64,000 nt of DNA. Origin: ASV31 sp965229765 (GTDB lineage Bacteria; Pseudomonadota; Alphaproteobacteria; Rhodobacterales; Rhodobacteraceae). The stretch covers positions 1 to 64,000 of the forward strand of contig CBDDJT010000001.1 of NCBI GenBank assembly GCA_965229765.1, read 5' to 3'. Position numbers and translations under genes: made by a program. Below, piece after piece: positions 44,089 through 52,128 of this stretch; position 1 is the first letter of the stretch; every line of letters begins with the position of its first letter. The notes beneath the pieces were generated by a model. It did no database searches. It saw nothing but the letters and a program-made list of their open reading frames with translations, and had not been told where the DNA came from.

Positions 44089-44919
44089 ATGGCGGAGCGA
44101 TCAGTGCTTATCACGGGTTCGTCCTCGGGGATCGGGTACGATGCGGCGCATACCCTGGCCAGGCGCGGCTGGCGGGTATTCGCGACCTGCCGGCAGGAAG
44201 AGGACTGTGCGCGCCTGCGCGACGAGGGGCTGGAAAGCTTTCGGCTGGACTATGCGGACCCCGACAGCATCGGCGCGGCGGTGGACGAGGCGCTGACGCG
44301 CACCGGCGGGGGGCTGGATGCGCTTTACAACAACGGCGCCTTCGGGATGCCCGCCGCGGTCGAGGACCTGCCGCGCGCGGCGCTGGCCGAGATGTACGAG
44401 ACCAACCTGTTCGGCCCGCACGACCTGACGCGGCGGGTGATCCCGGCGATGCGCGCGCAGGGGCACGGGCGGATCGTCAACTGTTCGTCGGTGTTCGGCT
44501 ATGCGCATTTCCCGTGGCGCGGGGCCTATATCTCTACCAAGCACGGGCTGGAGGGGCTGACCGACGTGCTGCGCGCCGAGATGCGGGGCACGGGGATCGA
44601 GGTTTCGCTGATCCAGCCGGGGCTTATCACCACGAAGTTCGGCGAGAATTCCATGATCCATTTCAACCGCTGGATCGATTGGGAAGCCTCTGTCCGGGCC
44701 GAGGGCTATCGTGACCTGATCGGCAGCCGCAGCGGCGGGCGGTCGCGCAATGCCCGGCTGGAGGCGCCGGCATCGGCTGTGACCGCCAAGCTGATCCACG
44801 CGCTGGAATCGCCCCGCCCGCGCGCCCGCTACAAGGTGACGCGGCTGGCGCAGATTGCGGCCTTTCTGGACTGGATCCTGCCCGCCCGCGCCGCCGACGC
44901 GCTGGTCGTCCGGCTGTAG
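44089..44919 (+). CDS. Short-chain dehydrogenase/reductase
   Basis: The ATG preceded by AAGGGG is used (276 residues). The N-terminal dinucleotide motif is LITGSSSGIGYDAAHTLARR (TGxxxGIG), the NNG-type structural motif is ALYNNGAFGMPAA and the active-site YxxxK is GAYISTKHGLEGL with the Ser in IVNCSSVFGYAHF. Classical SDR enzymes of this type reduce or oxidise hydroxyl/carbonyl groups using NAD(P). The Arg after TC in FATCRQE suggests NADP preference. It is divergent from parC and is followed by the HIG1 gene; the substrate is unknown. Confidence 0.9.
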   Translation: MAERSVLITGSSSGIGYDAAHTLARRGWRVFATCRQEEDCARLRDEGLESFRLDYADPDSIGAAVDEALTRTGGGLDALYNNGAFGMPAAVEDLPRAALAEMYETNLFGPHDLTRRVIPAMRAQGHGRIVNCSSVFGYAHFPWRGAYISTKHGLEGLTDVLRAEMRGTGIEVSLIQPGLITTKFGENSMIHFNRWIDWEASVRAEGYRDLIGSRSGGRSRNARLEAPASAVTAKLIHALESPRPRARYKVTRLAQIAAFLDWILPARAADALVVRL

Positions 44920-44993
44920 GGCCGGGCGAAAGGGGCTTCGCTTTTTGGCACGGCGCCGCTACATGGCCGCCCACGCCGCAGGAGAGAGACGAC

Positions 44994-45203
44994 ATGATAA
45001 ACGACCCGCTGTTCATCCTCGCCGTCATCGCGTGTTTCGCGGTGCTGGGCATCCTGGCGCTGGGACTGGGCGGCTTTGCCCGCGGCGGCGAGTTCAACCG
45101 AAAGCATTCGAACCGGCTGATGCGCTACCGGATCGCCGCGCAGGCCGTGGCGGTGGTGCTGATCGTGGCCTTGGTGCTGGTGCGCAAGATGGGAGGCGAG
45201 TGA
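44994..45203 (+). CDS. Twin-transmembrane HIG1-domain protein
   Basis: 69 residues with two hydrophobic spans (FILAVIACFAVLGILALGLG and AAQAVAVVLIVALVLV) linked by the basic loop GEFNRKHSNRLMRYR, the hallmark of the HIG1 domain (PF04588). Bacterial homologues are annotated as twin transmembrane proteins; the mitochondrial relatives help assemble cytochrome oxidase. The start has GAGAGA upstream. The stop overlaps the next gene's start (TGATG), so it is translationally coupled to the adenosyltransferase, a pair I recall as conserved in Rhodobacterales. Confidence 0.88.
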   Translation: MINDPLFILAVIACFAVLGILALGLGGFARGGEFNRKHSNRLMRYRIAAQAVAVVLIVALVLVRKMGGE

Positions 45204-45775
45204 TGGTGGTCCTGAGCAAGATCTACACCCGGACCGGGGATGCCGGAGACACGGCACTTGGCAATGGCGCGCGCGTCGCCAAGCATTCGATGCGGGTTAC
45301 CGCCTATGGCACGGTGGACGAGACCAACGCCACCGTCGGGTTGGCACGGCTCCATGCCGGCGGAGAGATGGACACGCAGCTTTCGCGCATCCAGAACGAT
45401 CTTTTCGATCTGGGCGCCGACCTGTGCCGTCCCGACATGGAAAAGGACGCCGAGGCCGAATACCCGCCCTTGCGCATGGCCGACAGCCAGGTCGCGCGGC
45501 TGGAGGCCGAGATCGACGCGATGAACGAGGCGCTGGAACCGCTGCGCAGTTTCGTGCTGCCCGGCGGCTCGGCGCTTGCCGCGCATCTGCACCAGTGCCG
45601 GACCGTGTCGCGGCGGGCAGAGCGGCTGACGGTGGAACTGGCCACGATGGAATCGGTGAACCCCGCCGCGGTGAAATACCTCAACCGCCTGTCGGACTGG
45701 TTCTTCGTCGCCTCGCGCATCGCCAACGACGACGGCCGCGCCGACGTGCTGTGGATTCCGGGGGCGAACCGCTAG
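45203..45775 (+). CDS. Corrinoid (cob(I)alamin) adenosyltransferase, PduO type
   Basis: 190 residues starting MVVLSKIYTRTGDAGDTALG. The ATP-binding N-terminal TRTGDxG motif, VTAYGTVDETNATVGLARLH, and the C-terminal RLSDWFFVASRIANDDG match the PduO/ATR five-helix bundle enzymes that transfer adenosyl from ATP to cob(I)alamin, giving coenzyme B12. This supports B12-dependent mutases such as ethylmalonyl-CoA mutase, in agreement with mcd in this window. It is coupled with the HIG1 gene upstream by a one-base overlap of stop and start. Confidence 0.92.
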   Translation: MVVLSKIYTRTGDAGDTALGNGARVAKHSMRVTAYGTVDETNATVGLARLHAGGEMDTQLSRIQNDLFDLGADLCRPDMEKDAEAEYPPLRMADSQVARLEAEIDAMNEALEPLRSFVLPGGSALAAHLHQCRTVSRRAERLTVELATMESVNPAAVKYLNRLSDWFFVASRIANDDGRADVLWIPGANR

Positions 45776-45835
45776 CGACGGGGCGTCCAGCCAACGGCCC
45801 GGCCCCCCGGAAGGGCGAACCGCCGACCTGCGTTT

Positions 45836-46306
45836 CTAGTCGCCGCGCGCGATGGGCACCCAGATTTCATAGGGCATCGACTGGGGCGTGGCCGCGTCGT
45901 CGTGCGGATAGCGTTCGAACACGGCGCCTTCGCGCTGGCGGTGGCCCGAGCCGGGCAGCCAGGTGCTGAACAACCAGTCGAACTGCGCGGGCAGGTCCGC
46001 CACCGGACCGCGCACCCGCAGCACCGCATGCTCGCCCGCCGACAGGACCATGCGGCAAGTGCCATCGGGCAGATCACCTGGGTCGGACGCGGTCTCTACC
46101 GCCACGCCGTAGCGGAACGTGCCATCCGGGCGCGCGTCGATGGACACGCCGTAGAGGGCGCCGGGCACGGCGCCGGGGATGTCGAACCCGGACTGGAAGA
46201 ACGCGGCCCACTGGGCGGGAATCCGGTCGCGCTGATCCATCGAATAGGTCTGCATCGTCCCGGCCAGCAGCGTTTCGGCGCGGTGTTCGACCACGGGGCC
46301 GGTCAT
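45836..46306 (-). CDS. GyrI-like / AraC effector-binding domain protein
   Basis: 156 residues starting MTGPVVEHRAETLLAGTMQT. The pattern (strand, long helix IPAQWAAFFQ, strands ending VLRVRGPVADLPAQFDWLFS, then a final YEIWVPI) is that of the GyrI-like small-molecule-binding domain also found behind AraC helix-turn-helix regulators; here it is free-standing without a DNA-binding domain. Such proteins bind or hydrolyse hydrophobic cations and peptides. The start overlaps the stop of the VOC gene by four bases, so the two are translated together. Confidence 0.8.
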   Translation of the reverse strand: MTGPVVEHRAETLLAGTMQTYSMDQRDRIPAQWAAFFQSGFDIPGAVPGALYGVSIDARPDGTFRYGVAVETASDPGDLPDGTCRMVLSAGEHAVLRVRGPVADLPAQFDWLFSTWLPGSGHRQREGAVFERYPHDDAATPQSMPYEIWVPIARGD

Positions 46307-46677
46307 GACTGCGGAGCCTCTGCGGGTTCCCACAACTCTATGGGCGTGCCTTCGGGATCGTGCAGATGGGTGAAGCGGCCTATGCCGTCCATCGTCTGGA
46401 CGGGCGTGGTGGCGATGCCCGCCGCGTTCAGGCCGGCGATCAGGGCGTCAAGGTCGGCCACGCGGAAATTCAGCATGAACGGCTTGTCGGCGGCAAAATA
46501 GGTCGTGTCGTCGGGGAAGGGCGCGAAAACCGTGAACCCGCCCTGCGCCATCCACGGCGGAGTGTCGGGACCCGTGGGCACCGGATCGATCCCAAGATGG
46601 GTGGCATACCATGCCGCCAGCGACTGCGGATCCTGCGCGCGAAAGAAGAAACCGCCGAACCCCTGTACCCCTGCCAT
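46303..46677 (-). CDS. VOC-family (glyoxalase/bleomycin-resistance-like) protein
   Basis: The ATG with GGAGG five bases upstream gives MAGVQGFGGFFFRAQDPQSL and 124 residues. Paired beta-alpha-beta-beta-beta units are visible (LAAWYATHLGIDPVPTG; ADLDALIAGLNAAGI; FTHLHDPEGTPIELWEP). The DPEGTPIELWE end carries the usual metal-binding Glu. VOC proteins are metal-dependent isomerases, dioxygenases or binding proteins; the substrate is not clear. It is the first gene of a two-gene unit with the GyrI-like protein, perhaps for detoxification. Confidence 0.88.
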   Translation of the reverse strand: MAGVQGFGGFFFRAQDPQSLAAWYATHLGIDPVPTGPDTPPWMAQGGFTVFAPFPDDTTYFAADKPFMLNFRVADLDALIAGLNAAGIATTPVQTMDGIGRFTHLHDPEGTPIELWEPAEAPQS

Positions 46678-46864
46678 GCGAACCTCCGTTTCGACCCAAA
46701 GTAGCATGAAACCGGGGGATTCGCACCACGACGTGGCGGCAGGCGGCGTGGACGAACCATGGCGCGTCGATTTTGCCCTGTCGCAGGGGCCGTGAAGGCG
46801 CTAGTTACGCTGCTGCAACGCTGGGGTCCCGGTGCCGGGGCCGGATTTGAGGGAGTTTGCGCGC

Positions 46865-47623
46865 ATGAAGGTCCTGGTGCCTGTCAAACGCGTGATTGAC
46901 TATAACGTGAAGGTCCGTGTGAAGGCGGATGGTTCCGGTGTCGATCTCGCGAACGTCAAGATGTCGATGAACCCGTTCGACGAGATCGCCGTCGAGGAGG
47001 CGATCCGGCTGAAAGAGGCCGGTGTCGCCGAAGAGGTGATCGCTGTGTCGATCGGCGTGAAGCAGGCGCAGGAAACGCTGCGCACGGCGCTGGCGATGGG
47101 GGCGGATCGCGCGATCCTGGTTGTCGCGGCCGACGACGTGCATCAGGACATCGAGCCGCTGTCGGTGGCCAAGATCCTGAAGGGGATCGTGGATGCCGAG
47201 GCGCCGGGGCTGGTGCTGTGCGGCAAGCAGGCCATCGACAACGACATGAACGCCACCGGGCAGATGCTGGCCGCACTGACCGGCTGGGCGCAGGGCACCT
47301 TTGCGTCCGAACTGAAGGTCGAAGGCGACCACGCGCTGGTCACGCGCGAGGTGGACGGCGGGTTGCAGACGGTGAGGGTGAAGATGCCCGCGGTGGTGAC
47401 CGTGGACCTGCGCCTGAACGAGCCGCGCTATGCAAGCCTGCCCAACATCATGAAGGCCAAGAAGAAGCCGCTGGATGAGAAGACGCCCGCCGATTACGGC
47501 GTGGACGTCACGCCGCGGCTGACGGTGGTCAAGACCGAGGAGCCGGCGTCGCGCAAGGCGGGCGAGATGGTCGGCTCGGTCGACGAACTGGTGGCGAAAC
47601 TGAAAGAAGCGGGGGCGATCTGA
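46865..47623 (+). CDS. etfB: Electron transfer flavoprotein subunit beta
   Basis: 252 residues starting MKVLVPVKRVIDYNVKVRVK, with GAGGGAG upstream. The signature VLVPVKRVIDYNVKV, MSMNPFDEIAVEEAIRLKEA and LLxGKQAIDND-type (LVLCGKQAIDNDMNATGQML) identify group I EtfB, which binds AMP and, with EtfA, carries electrons from acyl-CoA dehydrogenases to ETF:quinone oxidoreductase. LPNIMKAKKKPLDEKTPADY is the recognition loop that contacts dehydrogenases. It is coupled to etfA by a one-base overlap; the mcd product is a likely client. Confidence 0.96.
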   Translation: MKVLVPVKRVIDYNVKVRVKADGSGVDLANVKMSMNPFDEIAVEEAIRLKEAGVAEEVIAVSIGVKQAQETLRTALAMGADRAILVVAADDVHQDIEPLSVAKILKGIVDAEAPGLVLCGKQAIDNDMNATGQMLAALTGWAQGTFASELKVEGDHALVTREVDGGLQTVRVKMPAVVTVDLRLNEPRYASLPNIMKAKKKPLDEKTPADYGVDVTPRLTVVKTEEPASRKAGEMVGSVDELVAKLKEAGAI

Positions 47624-48549
47624 TGGCTGTTCTTCTTCTGGCCGAGGTGACGGACGGCGCGCTGGCGATGGACGCCACCGCCAAGGCAGTGGCGGCCGCG
47701 GCGCCCTTGGGCGAGGTGACGGTGCTTTGCGCGGGGGCAAGTGCCGCGGCGGCGGCGGCCGAGGCGGCGACGATCGACGGCGTGGCCCGGGTTCTGTGCG
47801 CCGAGGACGCGTCGCTGGGTCACCGGCTGGCCGAACCCACGGCGGACCTGATCGTGGGTCTTGCGGGCGAATACGACCACATCGTCGCCCCGGCGACGAC
47901 GGACGCCAAGAACGTGCTGCCACGGGTCGCGGCGCTGCTGGACGTCATGGTGATCTCGGACGTGTCGGGTGTTGTCGACGCGGACACCTTCGAGCGGCCG
48001 ATCTACGCGGGCAACGCGATCCAGACCGTGAAGTCGGGCGATGCCAAGAAGGTGGTGTCGATCCGCACCTCCAGCTTCGACGCCGCCGGCGCCGGCAATT
48101 CCGCCCCTGTCGAGACCATCGGCGCGGCGGCCGATCCCGGCCTGTCGGCATGGGTCGAGGACAAGGTGGCGGCCAGCGACCGCCCCGAGCTGACCAGCGC
48201 GGGCGTGGTGGTGTCGGGCGGCCGTGGTGTCGGCTCCGAGGCGGATTTCGCGTTGATCGAGACGCTGGCCGACAAGCTGGGCGCCGCGGTGGGCGCCAGC
48301 CGCGCCGCGGTGGATTCCGGCTTTGCCCCGAACGACTGGCAGGTGGGCCAGACCGGCAAGGTGGTGGCCCCCGATCTCTACATCGCGGTGGGCATTTCCG
48401 GCGCGATCCAGCACCTTGCCGGGATGAAGGATTCGAAGATCATCGTCGCGATCAACAAGGACGAGGAAGCCCCGATCTTCCAGGTCGCGGACTATGGCCT
48501 CGTGGCCGACCTGTTCGCGGCCGTGCCCGAGCTGACCGAAAAGCTGTGA
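47623..48549 (+). CDS. etfA: Electron transfer flavoprotein subunit alpha
   Basis: 308 residues. The N-terminal domain resembles EtfB, and the C-terminal domain binds FAD through VVVSGGRGVGSEADFALIET, VGQTGKVVAPDLYIAVGISG and SKIIVAINKDEEAPIFQVAD, all signatures of EtfA. Together with EtfB it accepts electrons from fatty acyl-CoA and methylsuccinyl-CoA dehydrogenases. The gene begins on the last base of etfB and ends before a strong bidirectional hairpin. 3-hydroxybutyryl-CoA dehydrogenase lies 1 kb downstream, separated by an oppositely oriented gene. Confidence 0.97.
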   Translation: MAVLLLAEVTDGALAMDATAKAVAAAAPLGEVTVLCAGASAAAAAAEAATIDGVARVLCAEDASLGHRLAEPTADLIVGLAGEYDHIVAPATTDAKNVLPRVAALLDVMVISDVSGVVDADTFERPIYAGNAIQTVKSGDAKKVVSIRTSSFDAAGAGNSAPVETIGAAADPGLSAWVEDKVAASDRPELTSAGVVVSGGRGVGSEADFALIETLADKLGAAVGASRAAVDSGFAPNDWQVGQTGKVVAPDLYIAVGISGAIQHLAGMKDSKIIVAINKDEEAPIFQVADYGLVADLFAAVPELTEKL

Positions 48550-48570
48550 TCCCGCGCTGAGCGGAGGACA

Positions 48571-48596
48571 AGGGCCCGCGGCATCCCGCGGGCCCT
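48571..48596. terminator. Bidirectional terminator between etfA and the DUF6473 gene
   Basis: An 11-pair stem AGGGCCCGCGG with a CATC loop lies between two convergent stops (etfA ends 21 bases before it, the DUF6473 gene 8 bases after it). Tails are TTGCGTTTC on the plus strand and TTGTCC on the minus strand. Confidence 0.75.
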
Positions 48597-48603
48597 TTGC
48601 GTT

Positions 48604-49422
48604 TCAGGCCGCCCGCAGGATGGGGGCCAGCGCCCGGGCCGCGCGGTCATGCACCACGGCGCCCAGCATGTCGTCGGCCGCGCCGGCATCGAGGGGCCCC
48701 ACCCGCAGCCCGGCGCGTCCGGCGGAAACCTCGGCCGGGGTGGCCACGATGTCGATGCGGGTGTGCGGCGGCAATTCGGCCAGCATCGCGTTGGTGATGA
48801 ACACGGGTTCCGCCCCATGCGACACGGCCTCGGCGCGGTCGCCGGGACGGCGCGCCGACAGCCACAAGAGCACGACCTGCCCGCCCGCCTGCGACATCAG
48901 GCGCCGCATCCGCGCGATCCAGGCCGCGCGCAGTTCGGCGACGATCAGGTCGAACCGGTCCCGCGAGGCGCTGCGCAGCGTGGCCATGAGGTGCCCGGTG
49001 AAATGGATCTCGGTGAAATCCACGCCCGGATAGACGTGTTGCAGGAACCGCGAGGCGCCAAGGAACCTGTCGTTGCGGCGCGGGTGCACGGCGTAGAAGC
49101 GGTTCGACAGGTTCTGAGCACCTGACACCTGGATCACCGTGGCAGAGGCCGCACCGATGATGTCCATCAGCGCGGGTTCTCCAAGATACGCGTCCGGCCC
49201 GGCATTGACGCAGCCGAGATTGACCGCCGGAAGGCCTGTCGCCCGTTCGGTGAGCGCCGGAAACGGGGCTTCCAGAAACCGCCCGTATGTTTCGCTGCCC
49301 CCGAGAAAGACGGCGTAACGCCCTTTCGGCTGCCGCCCCGGCCCCCGGAACAGGATCTTGCAGGAGCCGTATCTGCACGGCGCATAGTCCAGGGGTTCGG
49401 CCCCTAGCCGTTCGTAGGTCAT
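48604..49422 (-). CDS. DUF6473 family protein
   Basis: The start giving MTYERLGAEPLDYAPCRYGS with a GGTGG upstream is used (272 residues). I recognise the family from CRYGSCKILFRGPGR, YAVFLGGSETYGRFLEAPFP and NLGCVNAGPDAYL, which recur in Rhodobacterales proteins of this length. The FLGGSETYG and VNLGCVNAG blocks resemble the first two blocks of SGNH/GDSL hydrolases (GxSxT and the Gly-containing block), so an esterase-like fold on a surface glycan is possible. A function has not been shown to my knowledge. It is convergent with etfA and divergent from the hydroxybutyryl-CoA dehydrogenase gene. Confidence 0.75.
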   Translation of the reverse strand: MTYERLGAEPLDYAPCRYGSCKILFRGPGRQPKGRYAVFLGGSETYGRFLEAPFPALTERATGLPAVNLGCVNAGPDAYLGEPALMDIIGAASATVIQVSGAQNLSNRFYAVHPRRNDRFLGASRFLQHVYPGVDFTEIHFTGHLMATLRSASRDRFDLIVAELRAAWIARMRRLMSQAGGQVVLLWLSARRPGDRAEAVSHGAEPVFITNAMLAELPPHTRIDIVATPAEVSAGRAGLRVGPLDAGAADDMLGAVVHDRAARALAPILRAA

Positions 49423-49588
49423 GGTTCCACCCACCATCCGTTGATTCACCCGGAATCGAGGCTGGCAGAGCCACCTTGCCAACCTGCTAAGATCGGCATT
49501 TGCCGCGAATTGTCGGGGTCTTTCGGCCTTGCGCCCATGCCGCAGCGCCGCATAAGGTCGCGGCATCGGCGGGAAAAAGAGGCAGGCG

Positions 49589-50464
49589 ATGGACATCCAG
49601 ACGGTTGGCGTGGTGGGCGCCGGGCAGATGGGCAACGGCATCGCCCATGTGCTGGCGCTGGCGGGATATGACGTGCTGCTCTCCGACATCAGCCAGGACG
49701 CGCTGGACGCGGCCGTGGCGCAGGTCGACAAGAACCTGACCCGTCAGGTGTCACGCGAGAAGATCACCCAGGCCGAGAGGGACGAGGCGCTGGCGCGCAT
49801 CCGCACGACGCTGACGCTGGCCGACCTTGGGGCATCGGACCTTGTCATTGAGGCGGCGACGGAACGCGAGACCGTCAAGCAGGCGATTTTCGAGGACCTG
49901 CTGCCGCACGTCAAACCGCATACGATCCTGACATCGAACACCTCTTCCATCTCGATCACGCGACTGGCCAGCCGCACGGACAGGCCGGAGAAATTCATGG
50001 GGTTCCACTTCATGAACCCGGTGCCGGTGATGCAGCTGGTCGAGCTGATCCGCGGCATCGCCACCTCGCAAGAGACGTTCGACGCCTGCCTGAAGGTCGT
50101 CGAGAAACTGGGCAAGACGGCCGCCAGCGCCGAGGATTTCCCCGCCTTCATCGTCAACCGCATCCTGATGCCGATGATCAACGAAGCGGTCTATACCCTG
50201 TATGAGGGCGTGGGATCGGTCCGGTCGATCGACGAGTCGATGAAGCTGGGGGCGAACCATCCCATGGGCCCGCTGGAGCTGGCCGATTTCATCGGGCTGG
50301 ACACCTGCCTTGCGATCATGAACGTGCTGCACGACGGGCTGGCGGACACAAAGTACCGCCCCTGCCCGCTGCTGACGAAATACGTCGAGGCGGGCTGGCT
50401 GGGCCGCAAGACCCAGCGGGGATTCTACGATTACCGGGGGGACGTGCCGGTGCCGACGCGCTGA
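49589..50464 (+). CDS. 3-hydroxybutyryl-CoA dehydrogenase
   Basis: 291 residues. NAD binds at VGVVGAGQMGNGIAHVLALA (GxGxxG), the catalytic His lies in FMGFHFMNPVPVMQLVELI, and NTSSISITRLA carries the conserved Ser. The C-terminal helical domain contains NRILMPMINEAVYTLYEGVG and GANHPMGPLELADFIGLDTC. The enzyme oxidises (S)-3-hydroxybutyryl-CoA to acetoacetyl-CoA in beta-oxidation/butanoate metabolism. Length and the single-domain form match HbdA/PaaH rather than multifunctional FadB. It ends 18 bases before the convergent acyltransferase stop. Confidence 0.95.
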   Translation: MDIQTVGVVGAGQMGNGIAHVLALAGYDVLLSDISQDALDAAVAQVDKNLTRQVSREKITQAERDEALARIRTTLTLADLGASDLVIEAATERETVKQAIFEDLLPHVKPHTILTSNTSSISITRLASRTDRPEKFMGFHFMNPVPVMQLVELIRGIATSQETFDACLKVVEKLGKTAASAEDFPAFIVNRILMPMINEAVYTLYEGVGSVRSIDESMKLGANHPMGPLELADFIGLDTCLAIMNVLHDGLADTKYRPCPLLTKYVEAGWLGRKTQRGFYDYRGDVPVPTR

Positions 50465-50481
50465 CGGCGCAAGCCGGGTCG

Positions 50482-51417
50482 TCAGGCAGGACCGGGGACC
50501 GCGGAAGCGGACCCCAGCGACAGTGTCCGATCCCTGAGCCACGCCACGAACCCGCGGGGATTGCTGGCCCATGTCGCGATCTCATCGCGCGTGATGACGT
50601 TGCCGACCACGGGGGACTGCGGCGTGTTCAGCGCGTGCACGACCTCGTACAGCAAGAGCCCCTGACGAAGGACCGGCGACAGCCGGTTCGCCATCTGGTA
50701 CCAGCGCGAGTTCTGGCCGGGGAAGTAGATCGGGACTACCTGCGCGCCCGAGCGCTGCACCATCTTGGCGGTGAAGGGGTTCCACTCTGCCTCGACCGCG
50801 GGGCCGAACATCGTGCGCGAGGATGCGACGACGCCGGACGGGAAAAGCACGATCGTGCCGCCGGTCTTCAGGTGGTCCATCGCCTGCCTGCGCATTTCGA
50901 GGTTCTGCTGAAGCGCGTCCTCTTCATGGGCGAAGGGGACCGGAATCATGAAGTCCTCTATCTCGCCCACACCGGTCAGCAACGATCGCGTCAGGATCTT
51001 GTAATCGGTGCGCACACGTCCGATCAGTTCGCCAAGCACCATCCCGTCCACCAGTCCGTGCGGGTGGTTGGCCGTGATGACAAGCGGGCCTTCGCGCGGG
51101 ATGCGCGCGATCTGATCCGCCGGCGTCCGAAGATCGATCCCCATGACATCGAGCGCCTGCGCCCAGAACGCCTGTCCGTGGGGCACGCCCATCGCCTCGA
51201 ACCTGCGGATAAGGCGCAAGAGGCGCAACTTGCCCGTCACAAGCTCCATCGTCTGGATGATGCCCTTCTGGACGGGATTGTCGAAGGAACTTGCGTAGGA
51301 CAGACGACGGCGGTCATAGGGCTGATCGGCAAGGTTCGCACCATCGCCCTGCCCCTTCAGGGGATGGGGCTGGCGGTGCATGAGGACGCCCCTGTGCGGG
51401 GTGCTGCTGTCTACCAT
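50482..51417 (-). CDS. Lysophospholipid acyltransferase-family protein (PlsC-like)
   Basis: 311 residues starting MVDSSTPHRGVLMHRQPHPL, with GGGAG upstream. The catalytic block reads PLVITANHPHGLVDGMVLGE (an H-x5-D variant of the family's H-x4-D, as in hemolysin/OlsA-like members) and the later GGTIVLFPSGVVASSRTM matches the FPEG-like acyl-acceptor motif, with QVVPIYFPGQNSRWYQ as block IV. It should acylate lysophospholipid, lyso-ornithine lipid or a related acceptor at the membrane. It is the last gene of the chvI-chvG-hprK-rapZ-EIIA-HPr unit, 25 bases after HPr. Confidence 0.85.
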   Translation of the reverse strand: MVDSSTPHRGVLMHRQPHPLKGQGDGANLADQPYDRRRLSYASSFDNPVQKGIIQTMELVTGKLRLLRLIRRFEAMGVPHGQAFWAQALDVMGIDLRTPADQIARIPREGPLVITANHPHGLVDGMVLGELIGRVRTDYKILTRSLLTGVGEIEDFMIPVPFAHEEDALQQNLEMRRQAMDHLKTGGTIVLFPSGVVASSRTMFGPAVEAEWNPFTAKMVQRSGAQVVPIYFPGQNSRWYQMANRLSPVLRQGLLLYEVVHALNTPQSPVVGNVITRDEIATWASNPRGFVAWLRDRTLSLGSASAVPGPA

Positions 51418-51442
51418 TGCCGCTGGCTCCCTGCCGTCGTGC

Positions 51443-51721
51443 CTACATCTCCTCGCCGAACCGGTCGGCCACGAGCCCTTCCAGTGCATCCGCAAGCGCC
51501 GCCGCCTCGGGACCGCTGACCCGGACCTCAATAGAGGTTCCGACCGAGGCTGCCAACATCAAAAGGCCCATGATGCTGTCGCCCGAGGCGGACATCCCGT
51601 CGCGCGAGACCGTACAGCGGGCGTCGTGCGCCTCGACCACCTCTACGAGCTTGGCCGAGGCCCGCGCGTGCAGGCCCTTTTCGTTGACGATGGTCAGGTG
51701 GCGGATTTCGGTATCAGGCAT
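51443..51721 (-). CDS. ptsH: HPr-family phosphocarrier protein
   Basis: 92 residues. The phosphorylated His18 lies in NEKGLHARASAKLVEVVEAH, and Ser49 in the SGDSIMGLLMLAASVGTSIE stretch is the target site for HPr kinase. This is the PTS-Ntr-type HPr of alphaproteobacteria, which receives phosphate from enzyme I-Ntr and passes it to EIIA proteins for regulation rather than sugar transport. EI is not in the window. It lies four bases after the EIIA gene, and hprK is in the same operon, so both phosphorylation routes are co-encoded. Confidence 0.95.
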   Translation of the reverse strand: MPDTEIRHLTIVNEKGLHARASAKLVEVVEAHDARCTVSRDGMSASGDSIMGLLMLAASVGTSIEVRVSGPEAAALADALEGLVADRFGEEM

Positions 51722-51725
51722 CAGG

Positions 51726-52124
51726 TTACTGGGCTGCGGCAGGGCCAGAGAAACTGTCGATGTACTTGCGGCCCGCAGCCAGAGAGCCCTGCACAGCGTC
51801 GGGCACGCTGAGGTGGCGTGACTTGGCCAGCTTTATCAGCATGGGCAGGTTGGCGCCATAAAGGATCTGGCGGTTCGACGGCTCGCAGGCGCGAAGACTG
51901 AGGTTGGAGGGCGATCCGCCGAACATGTCGGTGACGACCACGACACCATGGCCCGAATCCACGCTGTCGGCTGCGGCGCATATCTCTGACTGCTTGAGTT
52001 CGCGATCGCAGTCGGCCTCGATGGGGATGGCGCGGATTCCATTCTGACGGCCGACCACATGCTCCACCGCCGCAAGGTATTCCTTGGCCAACCCGCCATG
52101 CGCGACGATCACGATACCGATCAC
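51726..52124 (-). CDS. PTS EIIA component, mannose type
   Basis: 132 residues. MIGIVIVAHGGLAKEYLAAV holds the phosphorylated His9, and GVVVVTDMFGGSPSNLSLRA is the conserved region around the active site of EIIA-Man proteins. No EIIB, EIIC or EIID partner is near, so it is a regulatory EIIA fed by HPr. The order rapZ-EIIA-HPr is conserved in alphaproteobacteria. It starts four bases before rapZ's stop region (gap of four bases). Confidence 0.93.
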   Translation of the reverse strand: MIGIVIVAHGGLAKEYLAAVEHVVGRQNGIRAIPIEADCDRELKQSEICAAADSVDSGHGVVVVTDMFGGSPSNLSLRACEPSNRQILYGANLPMLIKLAKSRHLSVPDAVQGSLAAGRKYIDSFSGPAAAQ

Positions 52125-52128
52125 GCCT

